Of a stretch of DNA of 64,000 bases, positions 17,177 to 25,785 are shown in pieces (the first letter of the stretch is position 1; each line of letters begins with the position of its first letter). The stretch is from Bacteroidota bacterium (GTDB lineage: Bacteria; Bacteroidota; Bacteroidia; Cytophagales; Cyclobacteriaceae). The position numbers and the translations under genes were made by a program. The stretch spans positions 323,219 to 387,218 of the forward strand of contig JAFDYT010000008.1 in NCBI GenBank assembly GCA_018266055.1. The letters run 5' to 3'. The notes under the pieces are model-generated. The model was not told the origin of the DNA. It was given only the letters and a program-made list of their open reading frames with translations, and searched no databases.

Positions 17177-18883
17177 ATGGCAAACAATGATTCAATAAAA
17201 GACAGAACCTTTGATGCAATTGTAATTGGCTCTGGTATTAGTGGTGGTTGGGCGGCGAAGGAGCTTACCGAAAAAGGCCTAAAGACGCTTGTGCTTGAGC
17301 GCGGTCGCGACGTAAAGCATTTGAAAGATTATCCAACCACCAACCTGATGCCCTGGGAATTTGAACATCGTGGAGAGGTGCCCCGAACCGTACAGGAAGA
17401 CAATCCAGTGGTGAGTCGCTGCTACGCTTTTCGCGAAGACGCCATGCACTTTTTTGTGAAAGACAAGGAGCATCCTTACGTACAGGAAAAACCTTTCGAT
17501 TGGATCAGGGGCTATCAGGTAGGAGGCAAATCCTTGCTTTGGGCACGACAAACGCAGCGATGGAGTGATTTTGATTTCGAAGGCCCCGCGCGCGATGGCT
17601 TTGCTGTGGACTGGCCGATACGGTACAAAGACCTTGCGCCCTGGTATAGTTATGTAGAAAAGTTTGCCGGCATTTCCGGTAACAAAGACGGCCTTGCGGT
17701 TTTACCCGACGGCGAATTTCTTCCTGCTCTGGAACTGAGCTGCGTAGAGAATTATTTCAAAGATTTTATTGCTAAAAACTACAGTGACCGTCACGTGATT
17801 TACGCGCGCTGTGCGCACCTTACCGAGCCTCAGCCGATTCATTTACAGCAAGGAAGAGCACAATGCCAGAATCGTAATTTGTGCCAGCGTGGCTGTCCGT
17901 TTGGCGGTTATTTCAGCAGCAACTCTTCTACGCTGCCCTGGGCTGAGCGCACAGGAAATTTAACACTACGCCCTTTCTCGGTGGCGCATTCCATCATTTA
18001 CGACGATCAAAAAGGAAAAGCCACAGGCGTGCGCGTGATTGACACCAACACCAAAGAATCGATTGAATATTTTGCGAAAGTCATTTTTGTAAATGCCGCC
18101 GCATTAAATACCAATCTTATTTTACTTAATTCAACATCATCGCGATTCCCTAATGGATTAGGTAATGATGGCGGCGTGCTTGGCAAGTATGTTGCCTTTC
18201 ATAATTACCGGGCGCGTATCTCGGCTGAATACAACGGTCATCTGGATAAAAAGACAGAAGGAGGAAGGCCTACGTCCGCATACATTCCTCGGTTTAGAAA
18301 TGTGCAGAAGCAGGAAATGGATTTCCTCCGCGGATATGCAGCAGGCTTTTGGGCAGGGCGAGGCGAAAGACATTCACAGCACGGTATCGGTGAAGTGTTG
18401 AAAGCGAATCTTGGGAAGTCAGAACTTGGCCCTTGGTACGTAGGTTCCCACATGATGGGGGAGACGATTCCTAAGGAAACCAACACCGTGAGCCTTGACA
18501 CCACTGCAAAAGACGAATGGGGCATGCCATTGCTGAAAGTGAATATTGGCTACGATGATAACGACGAGAAAATGGTCAAAGATTTTATTGAGCAACTCTC
18601 AGAAATGTACACCAAAGCCGGATTCACCAATATTAAAACAGAAGACAGCAAGCAAGCACCCGGACTTGATATTCATGAAATGGGCGGCGTACGCATGGGT
18701 CGCAATCCTAAAACTTCGATGCTCAATGAATGGAATCAGATTCATGGATGTAAAAATGTGTTTGTTACCGACGGATCGTGCATGACGTCAACCTCTACTC
18801 AAAATCCATCGCTCACCTACATGGCTCTTACTGCCAGAGCAGCAGATTATGCCGTAGCTGAATTGAAAAAAGGAAATCTTTAA
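17177..18883 (+). CDS. GMC-family FAD oxidoreductase (gluconate/glucose 2-dehydrogenase large-subunit type)
   Basis: The 568-residue flavoprotein oxidises a sugar or other alcohol. It has an FAD-binding Rossmann motif at residues 14-21 (VIGSGISGG), the substrate domain, and the C-terminal GMC block HEMGGVRMG with the active-site His, then VTDGSCMTSTSTQNPSLTYMALT. A cysteine triad (Cys230, Cys236, Cys240-Pro) resembles the region that binds a [3Fe-4S] cluster in FAD-glucose dehydrogenase; cluster binding here is inference. It has no signal peptide of its own and presumably travels with the Tat-signalled subunit 9 bases upstream. The exact substrate cannot be read from sequence. Confidence 0.88.
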   Translation: MANNDSIKDRTFDAIVIGSGISGGWAAKELTEKGLKTLVLERGRDVKHLKDYPTTNLMPWEFEHRGEVPRTVQEDNPVVSRCYAFREDAMHFFVKDKEHPYVQEKPFDWIRGYQVGGKSLLWARQTQRWSDFDFEGPARDGFAVDWPIRYKDLAPWYSYVEKFAGISGNKDGLAVLPDGEFLPALELSCVENYFKDFIAKNYSDRHVIYARCAHLTEPQPIHLQQGRAQCQNRNLCQRGCPFGGYFSSNSSTLPWAERTGNLTLRPFSVAHSIIYDDQKGKATGVRVIDTNTKESIEYFAKVIFVNAAALNTNLILLNSTSSRFPNGLGNDGGVLGKYVAFHNYRARISAEYNGHLDKKTEGGRPTSAYIPRFRNVQKQEMDFLRGYAAGFWAGRGERHSQHGIGEVLKANLGKSELGPWYVGSHMMGETIPKETNTVSLDTTAKDEWGMPLLKVNIGYDDNDEKMVKDFIEQLSEMYTKAGFTNIKTEDSKQAPGLDIHEMGGVRMGRNPKTSMLNEWNQIHGCKNVFVTDGSCMTSTSTQNPSLTYMALTARAADYAVAELKKGNL

Positions 18884-19087
18884 TACAGAGGAAGAAATAG
18901 AGCGTAAATTTTGGACTGAGCCCGACGCAATCTGGATTTGATATTTGCTAAAAGGATGCTGAAATAATGGGCATTCTGCCAACTTCTTACAATTAACTAA
19001 AGTCAATGTGAGCCTCATTACGTTCTCAGAATTGAGTTTTTTAGCGGGAAGGTTAATCTAAATCATTTAATTAGAGATGAAACTTAC

Positions 19088-19107
19088 CTTGAAGGGCCGG
19101 CTTCAAG
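19088..19107 (+). promoter_or_regulatory. Perfect inverted repeat upstream of the PAS histidine kinase
   Basis: CTTGAAG (19088-19094), a 6-base centre and CTTCAAG (19101-19107) form a 7+7 inverted repeat ending 24 bases before the kinase ATG. It could be an operator or a leader hairpin. It is not followed by a T run, so it is not a good terminator. The rest of the 248-base gap (18884-19131) shows nothing else I can name. Confidence 0.35.
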
Positions 19108-19131
19108 AATGGGATTTTAATTGAAATAAAA

Positions 19132-20682
19132 ATGGAGATGTTGCATCTGAATTGTGTTCAGATGAATATGAGTACGTCTTTAATAAAAACGGAGTCAGCT
19201 AAGTTAGATAGTCTTGAAAGCAAAAGCGAATTTCGCTTTCGTACCTTATTTAACTCTGCGCATGACGCCATCTTCACGATGGATAACCGCACTTTTATTG
19301 ATTGCAACGAAGCCACGCTGAGAATTTTTGAATGCAACCGCGAGCAGATTGTGGGGCAAACCCCGTATCGCTTTTCGCCCGCGGTTCAGCCGGATGGCCG
19401 CCCTTCGGAAGAAGCAGCCATGGAAAAAATTAATGCCGCACTTTCCGGGCAACCGCAATTTTTTGAATGGCGACACATTCGGTACGACGGAACGCCTTTT
19501 GATGCAGAGGTTTCCCTAAATCGTTTTGACATTGGCGATGAAGTTTTTATTCAGGCGATAGTGCGCGACATCAGCGAACGCAAGCGCACTGAAGAAGAAA
19601 ACCGTAGGCTGGCTATGGTGGCCAATACTACTACCAACATGGTGGTACTTGCCGACGGCCAGGGACGAATAGAGTGGGTGAACCCCGCCTTTACACGAAT
19701 CACAGGCTACGCACTAAAGGAAGTGAAAGGAAAAATACCGGGTGTAGTTCTCCGGGGGCCGCTTACTGACGAGGGGGTGTCTCGCTTAATGAGCGACAAG
19801 ATCAAGCGAGGTGAAGGGTTTAAGGATATTGAAATTATTAATTATAAAAAAGACGGCACGCCTTATTGGGTGTCTATCGAAGTTCAGGCGATCCACGACA
19901 AGGCAGGCACAGTAACTCAATTTATAGCGATTGAGAGCGACATCACCGACCGGAAAACGATACAGCAAGCGCTCGTAGATCGCCATGAGGAGCTTGTTAA
20001 AATCAATGCTGAGTTAGACCGGTTTGTGTACAGCGCATCGCACGATCTCCGCGCACCAATAGCCTCGTTATTGGGTTTAATTGAAGTGGCCAGACTTGAG
20101 CAGAACAGAGATCAGATCATGTCGTTACTTGATCTTCAAAAGAAGAGCCTGTATCGTCTGGATCGATTCATCAAGGACATTGTGGATCATTCGCGCAATA
20201 CGCGGCTGGGGTTGGATGTTGAACCTGTAAATTTTGAGAACATTGTCAAAACTACTTTTGAGCAGCTCAATTTCATGGACAATGTTTCGCGGATTAAAAA
20301 GACAATTCAGATAAATCAGGTCGGAGAATTTATTTCGTCGCCCACTCGCCTTGAAATCATTTTCAATAATCTGATTTCAAACGCCATCAAATATGCCGAC
20401 ATGCTCAAAGCCGAGCCAACGATTACGATCCACGTCGAATCTACGCCTGAGCGTGCACGAATCGAAGTGAGCGACAATGGTGAAGGGATTCCTGACCATG
20501 CCATTCAAAAGATATTTGATATGTTTTACAGGGCTTCTGAAAAAGGATCAGGCTCGGGCATTGGGCTTTACATCGTAAAAGAAGCCCTTCAAAAGTTAGG
20601 CGGCGAGATTCAGGTTCAGTCCGTACATAAGGAAGGAACAAAATTTGTGATTGACGTTCCAGGGCAACGCCCCGCTAAATAA
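19132..20682 (+). CDS. PAS-domain hybrid-less sensor histidine kinase
   Basis: The 516-residue protein senses an unknown signal and autophosphorylates. Two PAS domains are visible (about 30-150 and 155-280), each ending in a PAC-like block (FIQAIVRDISERKR and FIAIESDITDRKT). The HisKA dimerisation domain has the H-box SASHDLRAP with His304, followed by HATPase motifs N (NNLISNAIKYA), G1 (DNGEGIPD) and G2 (GSGSGIGLYIV). No transmembrane segment is seen, so it is cytoplasmic. No response regulator lies next to it (orphan kinase). The first ATG is used; several other in-frame ATGs lie within the first 14 codons. Confidence 0.9.
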   Translation: MEMLHLNCVQMNMSTSLIKTESAKLDSLESKSEFRFRTLFNSAHDAIFTMDNRTFIDCNEATLRIFECNREQIVGQTPYRFSPAVQPDGRPSEEAAMEKINAALSGQPQFFEWRHIRYDGTPFDAEVSLNRFDIGDEVFIQAIVRDISERKRTEEENRRLAMVANTTTNMVVLADGQGRIEWVNPAFTRITGYALKEVKGKIPGVVLRGPLTDEGVSRLMSDKIKRGEGFKDIEIINYKKDGTPYWVSIEVQAIHDKAGTVTQFIAIESDITDRKTIQQALVDRHEELVKINAELDRFVYSASHDLRAPIASLLGLIEVARLEQNRDQIMSLLDLQKKSLYRLDRFIKDIVDHSRNTRLGLDVEPVNFENIVKTTFEQLNFMDNVSRIKKTIQINQVGEFISSPTRLEIIFNNLISNAIKYADMLKAEPTITIHVESTPERARIEVSDNGEGIPDHAIQKIFDMFYRASEKGSGSGIGLYIVKEALQKLGGEIQVQSVHKEGTKFVIDVPGQRPAK

Positions 20683-20718
20683 TCCATCGTTTTTGGTATT
20701 CATTCGTTTGCATTCAGC

Positions 20719-20740
20719 CTCGTAAAATTTTTTTTACGAG
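20719..20740. promoter_or_regulatory. Perfect inverted repeat between kinase gene and efflux operon
   Basis: CTCGTAAAA (20719-20727), TTTT, TTTTACGAG (20732-20740): a 9+9 stem with 4-base loop, 37 bases after the kinase stop. It could be a terminator for the kinase transcript (the loop and 3' arm carry the T run) or part of the TetR control region. I cannot decide from sequence. Confidence 0.45.
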
Positions 20741-20772
20741 CGGTTGCTGAGCTTTGAACCATTTTTTGTTGT

Positions 20773-20799
20773 TTTGACTTTTAGAACAAAATAGTCAAA
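20773..20799. promoter_or_regulatory. Likely TetR operator upstream of the efflux operon
   Basis: TTTGACT (20773-20779) and AGTCAAA (20793-20799) form a 7+7 inverted repeat with a 13-base centre. A third half-site GTCAAAAC (20802-20809) abuts the tetR ATG, and GTTTTGAC (20771-20778) is its mirror. Repeats of this kind just before a tetR-pump operon usually bind the encoded repressor, so autoregulation is inferred. Confidence 0.5.
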
Positions 20800-20809
20800 T
20801 CGTCAAAAC

Positions 20810-21424
20810 ATGGCAAACTCGCCCGGCATTGATCAGGCCAAGGAAAAAATTATCCTGGACGCAGCTCAAAAAAGGTTCGGTCATTTTGGGTTGGCTAAAA
20901 CAACCATGACTGAAATTGCTGCCGACGTTGGCATGTCAAAAGCCTCGTTGTATTATTATTATCCCGATAAGGAGCATTTGTTTTTGGCCGTCATCGAGCA
21001 GGAGATGGACGAATTCATTAAAGCCTTGACGGCGATGATTGGCGAAGAGGAACCTGCGTCGAAAAAGTTAAAGCAGTACACTTCTATTCGTCACGAATAC
21101 TTCCGCCGGTTGATCAGTTTGGCCAAGCTTGGCGAGCATACACTGTCGGCAATGAAGGCTTCCATGGATGTTTTTAAACAAAATCTGGAGAAACAGGAAA
21201 AAGAATTAATCCGGCGAATTTTTCAGGAGGGAATTAAAAACGGAGAATTCGAGTCGTTCAATGCCAAAGCCTATGCCGACTTGTTTGTAGCTACAATGCA
21301 AGGGCTGCGTGTAAGTGTGATTCATAAAAAAACACTAAGTGAAACGAAGGAAGAAGACTATCAGTTGGCAGAGCAGTACCAGAAACAAATCACAGCAATT
21401 TTTTTAAAATCAATTTCAAAGTAA
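20810..21424 (+). CDS. TetR/AcrR-family transcriptional repressor of the efflux operon
   Basis: The 204-residue protein has the TetR N-terminal helix-turn-helix (about 12-58: KIILDAAQKRFGHFGLAKTTMTEIAADVGMSKASLYYYYPDKEHLF) and a variable ligand-binding C-terminal domain. It starts a four-gene operon with an HlyD-family adaptor (1-base gap), an MFS pump and a TolC-type channel. It should repress that operon and be released by a pump substrate. Inverted TTTGAC/GTCAAA half-sites directly upstream are the likely operator. Confidence 0.93.
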   Translation: MANSPGIDQAKEKIILDAAQKRFGHFGLAKTTMTEIAADVGMSKASLYYYYPDKEHLFLAVIEQEMDEFIKALTAMIGEEEPASKKLKQYTSIRHEYFRRLISLAKLGEHTLSAMKASMDVFKQNLEKQEKELIRRIFQEGIKNGEFESFNAKAYADLFVATMQGLRVSVIHKKTLSETKEEDYQLAEQYQKQITAIFLKSISK

Positions 21425-21425
21425 C

Positions 21426-22445
21426 ATGAGAAAGAAAGTAATCTATTCGATACTGGTGGTAATTGTATTGGCGGGAAGTTTCTTCGGATGGAGATACTAC
21501 CGTTTTTTGACAACACACATAGAGACTGACGATGCGCAGGTGGACGGAAACATTGTGCCTGTGCTTTCGCGCGTAGGCTCTTTTGTCAGTAAGGTTAACG
21601 TCATCGACAACCAACTGGTGAAAGAAGGAGAGTTGCTGGTAGTGCTTGATTCTGCCGACTTGTATGCCAGGGTAGAACAGGCTGGCGCGGCGTATGCCAG
21701 TGCTCAGTCGGCAATCGTAGTGACCAGGAGCGCTGTGGACGACGCGAAACTCGCTCAGGAACTCGCTGCCACAGCGGTGGAAAGCCCGAAGACGGATCTT
21801 TGGAAAGCAAAAAAGGAATTTGAACGCTACAGCGACTTGTACAATCAGAAATTGGCGACGCCTCAGCAGTTGGATAATGTGAAAGCCGATCTGGAGCGCG
21901 CACAAACGCAATTCACCGTGGCGCAGCAGCGGGTCAAATCTGCCGAAGGCCAGTACCGTACGGCGCTAAGTCACCTTCGCGTAGCAGAATCTAACGCGGC
22001 GGTGAAACTCAAAGACCTCGAGTATGCAAAACTTCAATTGTCGTATACCAAAGTATATGCTCCGGTAGCCGGCCAGGTGTCAAAGAAAACGATTCAACCA
22101 GGACAACTCATTCAGGCAGGACAGCCGCTGATGGCGTTGGTTCAATCAAAGGAAATCTGGGTAACATCCAATTACAAGGAAACTCAGCTCGAGGGAATGA
22201 ACGTAGGTAATGACGTGGATATTGAAGTGGACGCTTATCCCAACCAAACATTCAAAGGCAAAGTAGAATCGGTAGGGGGAGCTACGGGCGCGAAGTTTTC
22301 ACTTTTGCCACCCGACAACGCATCTGGAAATTTTGTGAAAGTAGTGCAGCGAGTCAGCATTCGCATTGCCATTGACCCCACGCCGGAGGCGCTGGCTTTA
22401 TTGAAGCCAGGATTGAGTGTGCGCACCATCGTATCGAAAAAATAA
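21426..22445 (+). CDS. HlyD/EmrA-family periplasmic adaptor of tripartite efflux pump
   Basis: The 339-residue membrane-fusion protein has an N-terminal membrane anchor (residues 5-22), then the biotinyl-lipoyl-like halves (ETDDAQVDGNIVPVLSRVGSFV near 37-60, and the second at about 200-230 with YTKVYAPVAGQVSKKTIQPGQ), a coiled-coil hairpin (about 80-190), and a C-terminal beta-barrel domain. It links the inner-membrane MFS pump to the TolC-type channel encoded downstream. The DDAQVDG signature is typical of EmrA partners of DHA2 transporters. Confidence 0.93.
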   Translation: MRKKVIYSILVVIVLAGSFFGWRYYRFLTTHIETDDAQVDGNIVPVLSRVGSFVSKVNVIDNQLVKEGELLVVLDSADLYARVEQAGAAYASAQSAIVVTRSAVDDAKLAQELAATAVESPKTDLWKAKKEFERYSDLYNQKLATPQQLDNVKADLERAQTQFTVAQQRVKSAEGQYRTALSHLRVAESNAAVKLKDLEYAKLQLSYTKVYAPVAGQVSKKTIQPGQLIQAGQPLMALVQSKEIWVTSNYKETQLEGMNVGNDVDIEVDAYPNQTFKGKVESVGGATGAKFSLLPPDNASGNFVKVVQRVSIRIAIDPTPEALALLKPGLSVRTIVSKK

Positions 22446-22461
22446 ATTTTCCGATTCATAC

Positions 22462-24015
22462 ATGGCAAAGATCACTTTTGATAAGTGGATTGTAATTCTT
22501 ACGGTCATCACGGCGGCGCTGCTGCAGTTGATCGACAGCTCTATTGTCAACGTATCGCTCATTCAGATGATGGGAAATCTGGGAGCTACCCTTGGCGATA
22601 TCAGTTGGGTGGTGACAGGCTATGCCGCCTCGAACGTGGTGATGATCACCTTGTCGGGATGGCTGAGTTCAAAGTTTGGACGAAAGAATTATTTCGCAGC
22701 GTCAATCATTTTGTTCACGTTGGCTTCGGTGGCATGCGGCCTTTCGGATAATGTATGGGAGTTGGTGTTTTTTCGGATCGTGCAAGGCCTTGGTGGTGGC
22801 GGATTGCTTTCTACTGCACAGGCAATCCTCATTGAAACGTTTCCGCGCGAAGATATCGGGCTGGCCAATGCAATTTTTGGGTTGGGAGTGATTATCGGTC
22901 CCACCATCGGCCCGACACTCGGCGGTTATATTACCGACAATCTTTCGTGGCCCTGGATTTTTTACATCAACGTGCCTGTCGGCATTGTCGCGACGATCTG
23001 TACAATCATGTTCATCAAAGAGCCGGCCGAAAAAATGACGACTGGCCGAATGGATTGGTTTGGCATCGCCTTGCTGAGCATTGGTATTGGCGCGATGCAA
23101 ATTGTATTGGAGAAAGGCGAAAGTGAAGACTGGTTCGAAACAACGTACATCACCGTACTTACTGTTGCGGCGGTGGTTGGACTGGTAGCATTTGTGTGGC
23201 GTGTGCTGGTGGTAAAAGACCCTGTGGTGGATTTGGGAATTCTTCGATATCGAAGTTTTGCAGTAGGCACCTTGTTCAACTTCATTCTCGGCTTCGGTTT
23301 GTATGCGTCGGTATTTATTGTGCCGGTCTTTGCCCAAAATATTTTGGGGTTCACCGCCACGGACACTGGCTGGCTGCTCATGCCTGGCAGCATTATGACG
23401 GGCGTGATGATGCCTGTGATCGGCGGACTGTTGAAGCAGCGCATTCCACCACTTTTGTTTAGCGGCATTGGCTTTCTGCTTTTCTTTTTGTTTACCTATC
23501 AACTGTCGGGGTTGAATCTCTCTGTCGGGCCCGACGATTTCTTCTGGCCGCTGATTATTCGGGGGATTGGACTGGGCATGGTATTTATCCCGCTCACTAC
23601 CATGTCGCTGGCCGACTTGTCAGGTAAGGAAATTCCGCAAGGCACAGCCATCAGCAATATGATTCGTCAGCTGGGAGGCTCGTTTGGTACCGCCATCATG
23701 ACTACCGTGATCAGTGTGCGCACCAAAATGCACTTCGATACCATCAAAGATCACGTGAGCTCCTACGACTTTAATACTCAGCAAAGAATGGATGGGCTGA
23801 AGGGATTGTTCCTAAGCAAAGGCTCATCCGCACTGGAAGCCTCACAGCAGTCGCTCGCCGCGATGCAAGGCACGGTGATCAAGCAAGCCATGATGATCAC
23901 CTACAGCGAAACCTTTCTCATCGTAGGTGGATTTTTCCTGATTTGCATTCCGCTGATGTTGCTCTTCCGCGACAACAAAAAGAAAAACCTGCACATTGAA
24001 ATGAGCATGGAGTAA
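22462..24015 (+). CDS. DHA2-family MFS drug:proton antiporter (EmrB/QacA type)
   Basis: The 517-residue protein starts at the ATG at 22462 (MAKITFDKW); a longer in-frame start inside the adaptor gene is rejected. Fourteen transmembrane helices are expected. Visible marks are DSSIVNVSL in TM1, the loop motif GWLSSKFGRKN, and a motif C-like stretch GLGVIIGPTIGPTLGGYI. It exports hydrophobic compounds using the proton gradient with the HlyD adaptor and TolC channel of the same operon. The substrate is unknown. Confidence 0.93.
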   Translation: MAKITFDKWIVILTVITAALLQLIDSSIVNVSLIQMMGNLGATLGDISWVVTGYAASNVVMITLSGWLSSKFGRKNYFAASIILFTLASVACGLSDNVWELVFFRIVQGLGGGGLLSTAQAILIETFPREDIGLANAIFGLGVIIGPTIGPTLGGYITDNLSWPWIFYINVPVGIVATICTIMFIKEPAEKMTTGRMDWFGIALLSIGIGAMQIVLEKGESEDWFETTYITVLTVAAVVGLVAFVWRVLVVKDPVVDLGILRYRSFAVGTLFNFILGFGLYASVFIVPVFAQNILGFTATDTGWLLMPGSIMTGVMMPVIGGLLKQRIPPLLFSGIGFLLFFLFTYQLSGLNLSVGPDDFFWPLIIRGIGLGMVFIPLTTMSLADLSGKEIPQGTAISNMIRQLGGSFGTAIMTTVISVRTKMHFDTIKDHVSSYDFNTQQRMDGLKGLFLSKGSSALEASQQSLAAMQGTVIKQAMMITYSETFLIVGGFFLICIPLMLLFRDNKKKNLHIEMSME

Positions 24016-24057
24016 ACCATATCAAATTGAAATAAGACGACTTTGAAATACGCATTT

Positions 24058-25407
24058 ATGAAAACGAAATTACCTCTGCTGGCTGTGTTGATAGTTGGGA
24101 TGTCGGTAGCCACCCATGCTCAATCCGGCCTTACGCTAAGTCAGTGTGTTGACTATGCTATCAAAAATAATACGGCTGTGAAGAATGGCATGATCGACAA
24201 TGAAATTGCCGATAACAGCAAAAAGGAATTACTGGCCCGCGGTCTCCCGCAGGTTGATGCCGGCTCACAACTGATCCACAATTTTGTTGTGCAGAAAATC
24301 ATTTTGGAAAACGGAGTAATCGCCGCCTTTACCGATCCCACCAAACCGGCTGGCGGTGTGCTCGCGTTTCAACTGCAGTTGAATAATGTGTGGACCACTC
24401 AGCTTACTGCAAGCCAGGTTATTTTTGATAAATCGCTCTTTACGGGAATCGCCAATGCAGACATTTATAAAACCCTTTCGGTGAAAATGATGGAGCGAAC
24501 CCAAATCGATGTGGCTGAACTAGTCACCAAATCCTATTACGGTGTGCTGGTGGCAAAAAAGCAGCTAGAGTTTTTGGACAATAATGTGCAGCGCGTCGAT
24601 TCGCTTTTTCGGGAAGCCCAGGAACGTTTTAAAAACGGGCTTGTGCGCCAGATTGCCGTTGACCGGATTGAAGTACGCCTCAACAACCTGAAGGAAGAGC
24701 GTGAGAAGGCGCAGCGCCTGGTGGAGCTGAATATGGCTCTGCTGCGCTTTCAGATGAACATGCCTAAGGAAGAAAACCTGACGCTGAGCGATATCCTAGA
24801 TGAAGCAGTGCTGACTGACCAAGCTCAGTCTGATTACGACTACACCAAGCGCATTGAGTACGACATTCTTCAAAACCAGATCAAGCTGAGTGCCGCGCAA
24901 ACCAAGGCGCTCAAAGATGGGTACTATCCACGGCTAAGTGCCTTCGCCACCACGGGCTACAATCCGGCAGCAACCCATCTCGGCGATATCTTTCAAGGCT
25001 CCCGCTATTTTAATTATACCTATGTAGGTCTCGATCTTCGGATTCCTGTTTTTCATGGATTCGAAAAGAAGTATAAAGTGCAGTCGCGTTATCTGGAAGA
25101 ACGGAAACTCGACAACTCCTTGCAGCAACTTCAAAAGTCGGTAGACTTGCAGGTGCAGCAGGCGGGCATTTCGCTTTACAATAACCTTGAGTCGCTGAAA
25201 ATCCAAAAACGCAACATGGAGCTGGCGCTTGAAAATGTGCGTATTTCGCGGATCGAAAACCAGAAAGGGATAGCTACCAATATCGAGGTGATCAATGCCG
25301 AGGGCGATCTGAAAGAGGCGCAAACCAATTATTACACAACACTTTACAATGCGTTGATTGCCAAAACCGATCTTGAAAAGGCGAGGGGAACCCTGCTTAA
25401 GAAATAG
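24058..25407 (+). CDS. TolC-family outer-membrane efflux channel
   Basis: The 449-residue protein starts at the ATG at 24058; the TTG at 24043 is a weaker choice. It has a signal peptide (ending THAQS, about 23) and two outer-membrane efflux (OEP) repeats: LTLSQCVDYAIKNNTAVKN at the N-terminus, its counterpart near residue 270, and long helical stretches such as LEFLDNNVQRVDSLFREAQ. It forms the trimeric channel for the HlyD-MFS pump encoded upstream and ends the operon. The gap after the MFS gene is 42 bases. Confidence 0.93.
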   Translation: MKTKLPLLAVLIVGMSVATHAQSGLTLSQCVDYAIKNNTAVKNGMIDNEIADNSKKELLARGLPQVDAGSQLIHNFVVQKIILENGVIAAFTDPTKPAGGVLAFQLQLNNVWTTQLTASQVIFDKSLFTGIANADIYKTLSVKMMERTQIDVAELVTKSYYGVLVAKKQLEFLDNNVQRVDSLFREAQERFKNGLVRQIAVDRIEVRLNNLKEEREKAQRLVELNMALLRFQMNMPKEENLTLSDILDEAVLTDQAQSDYDYTKRIEYDILQNQIKLSAAQTKALKDGYYPRLSAFATTGYNPAATHLGDIFQGSRYFNYTYVGLDLRIPVFHGFEKKYKVQSRYLEERKLDNSLQQLQKSVDLQVQQAGISLYNNLESLKIQKRNMELALENVRISRIENQKGIATNIEVINAEGDLKEAQTNYYTTLYNALIAKTDLEKARGTLLKK

Positions 25408-25429
25408 AAAGGTTTGCCTCAAAGAGCCG

Positions 25430-25445
25430 TTTAGCATTTGCTAAA
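25430..25445. promoter_or_regulatory. Inverted repeat related to the repressor operators
   Basis: TTTAGCA, TT, TGCTAAA: a 7+7 inverted repeat 22 bases after the TolC stop. It carries the same half-sites (TTTAGC / GCTAAA) as the two sites below but in outward order. It may be a third repressor site or a weak hairpin; no T run follows. Confidence 0.4.
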
Positions 25446-25448
25446 ACA

Positions 25449-25467
25449 AAACTAAAATATTTAGTTT
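25449..25467. promoter_or_regulatory. Candidate repressor operator 1
   Basis: AAACTAAA (25449-25456), ATA, TTTAGTTT (25460-25467): a perfect 8+8 inverted repeat with 3-base centre, 62 bases before the small gene at 25530. The shared core CTAAA-ATA-TTTAG recurs at 25504. Short-centred palindromes next to a LexA/CI-like gene suggest operators of that repressor. Confidence 0.55.
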
Positions 25468-25502
25468 ATTTCTTGCTTTTGATTTTAAAGAGCACTTATT
25501 TA

Positions 25503-25517
25503 GCTAAAATATTTAGC
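25503..25517. promoter_or_regulatory. Candidate repressor operator 2
   Basis: GCTAAA (25503-25508), ATA, TTTAGC (25512-25517): a perfect 6+6 inverted repeat with the same 3-base centre as the site at 25449. It ends 12 bases before the ATG of the small gene, well placed to block the promoter. The two sites are 54 bases apart, about five DNA turns. Confidence 0.55.
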
Positions 25518-25529
25518 GAATCAGTGGCG

Positions 25530-25781
25530 ATGAAACTCAAATTGAAAAGCAAAAAATTAAACTCTGGGCGGTTCCAGATTGATTTTTCAACCGAAGGTCT
25601 GGCCGAAGGATACTATGGCTATCTGCTGGCTGAGCCACGCACTTCTGTTTCGGAAGTCATTGAGAAAATTGATCGCCACATCCGTGCAATGGCCAATCCT
25701 CCGCGCTATCTTCAACGCAACCTCTTTTCCTTTGGCAATCGACAGAATAATTCCGGTAGGATCTTAATCTTTAAAAAATAA
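25530..25781 (+). CDS. Small protein encoded just upstream of the LexA/CI-like repressor, unknown
   Basis: The 83-residue product starts at the ATG at 25530; an upstream in-frame start at 25473 would run through both operator palindromes and is rejected. It begins with a basic stretch (KLKLKSKKLNSGR), has a helix-like centre (SVSEVIEKIDRHIRAM) and a polar C-terminus (GRILIFKK). No signal peptide or known motif is visible. The repressor gene starts 4 bases after its stop, so they are almost certainly one transcript under the paired palindromes. A cofactor or antagonist of the repressor is possible but unproven. Confidence 0.65.
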   Translation: MKLKLKSKKLNSGRFQIDFSTEGLAEGYYGYLLAEPRTSVSEVIEKIDRHIRAMANPPRYLQRNLFSFGNRQNNSGRILIFKK

Positions 25782-25785
25782 AGCT

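Noticed and set aside
22702-23502. A 266-codon minus-strand open frame
   Set aside because: It is antisense to the MFS transporter gene; its His/Gln/Asn-rich translation has no signal, domain or gene context.
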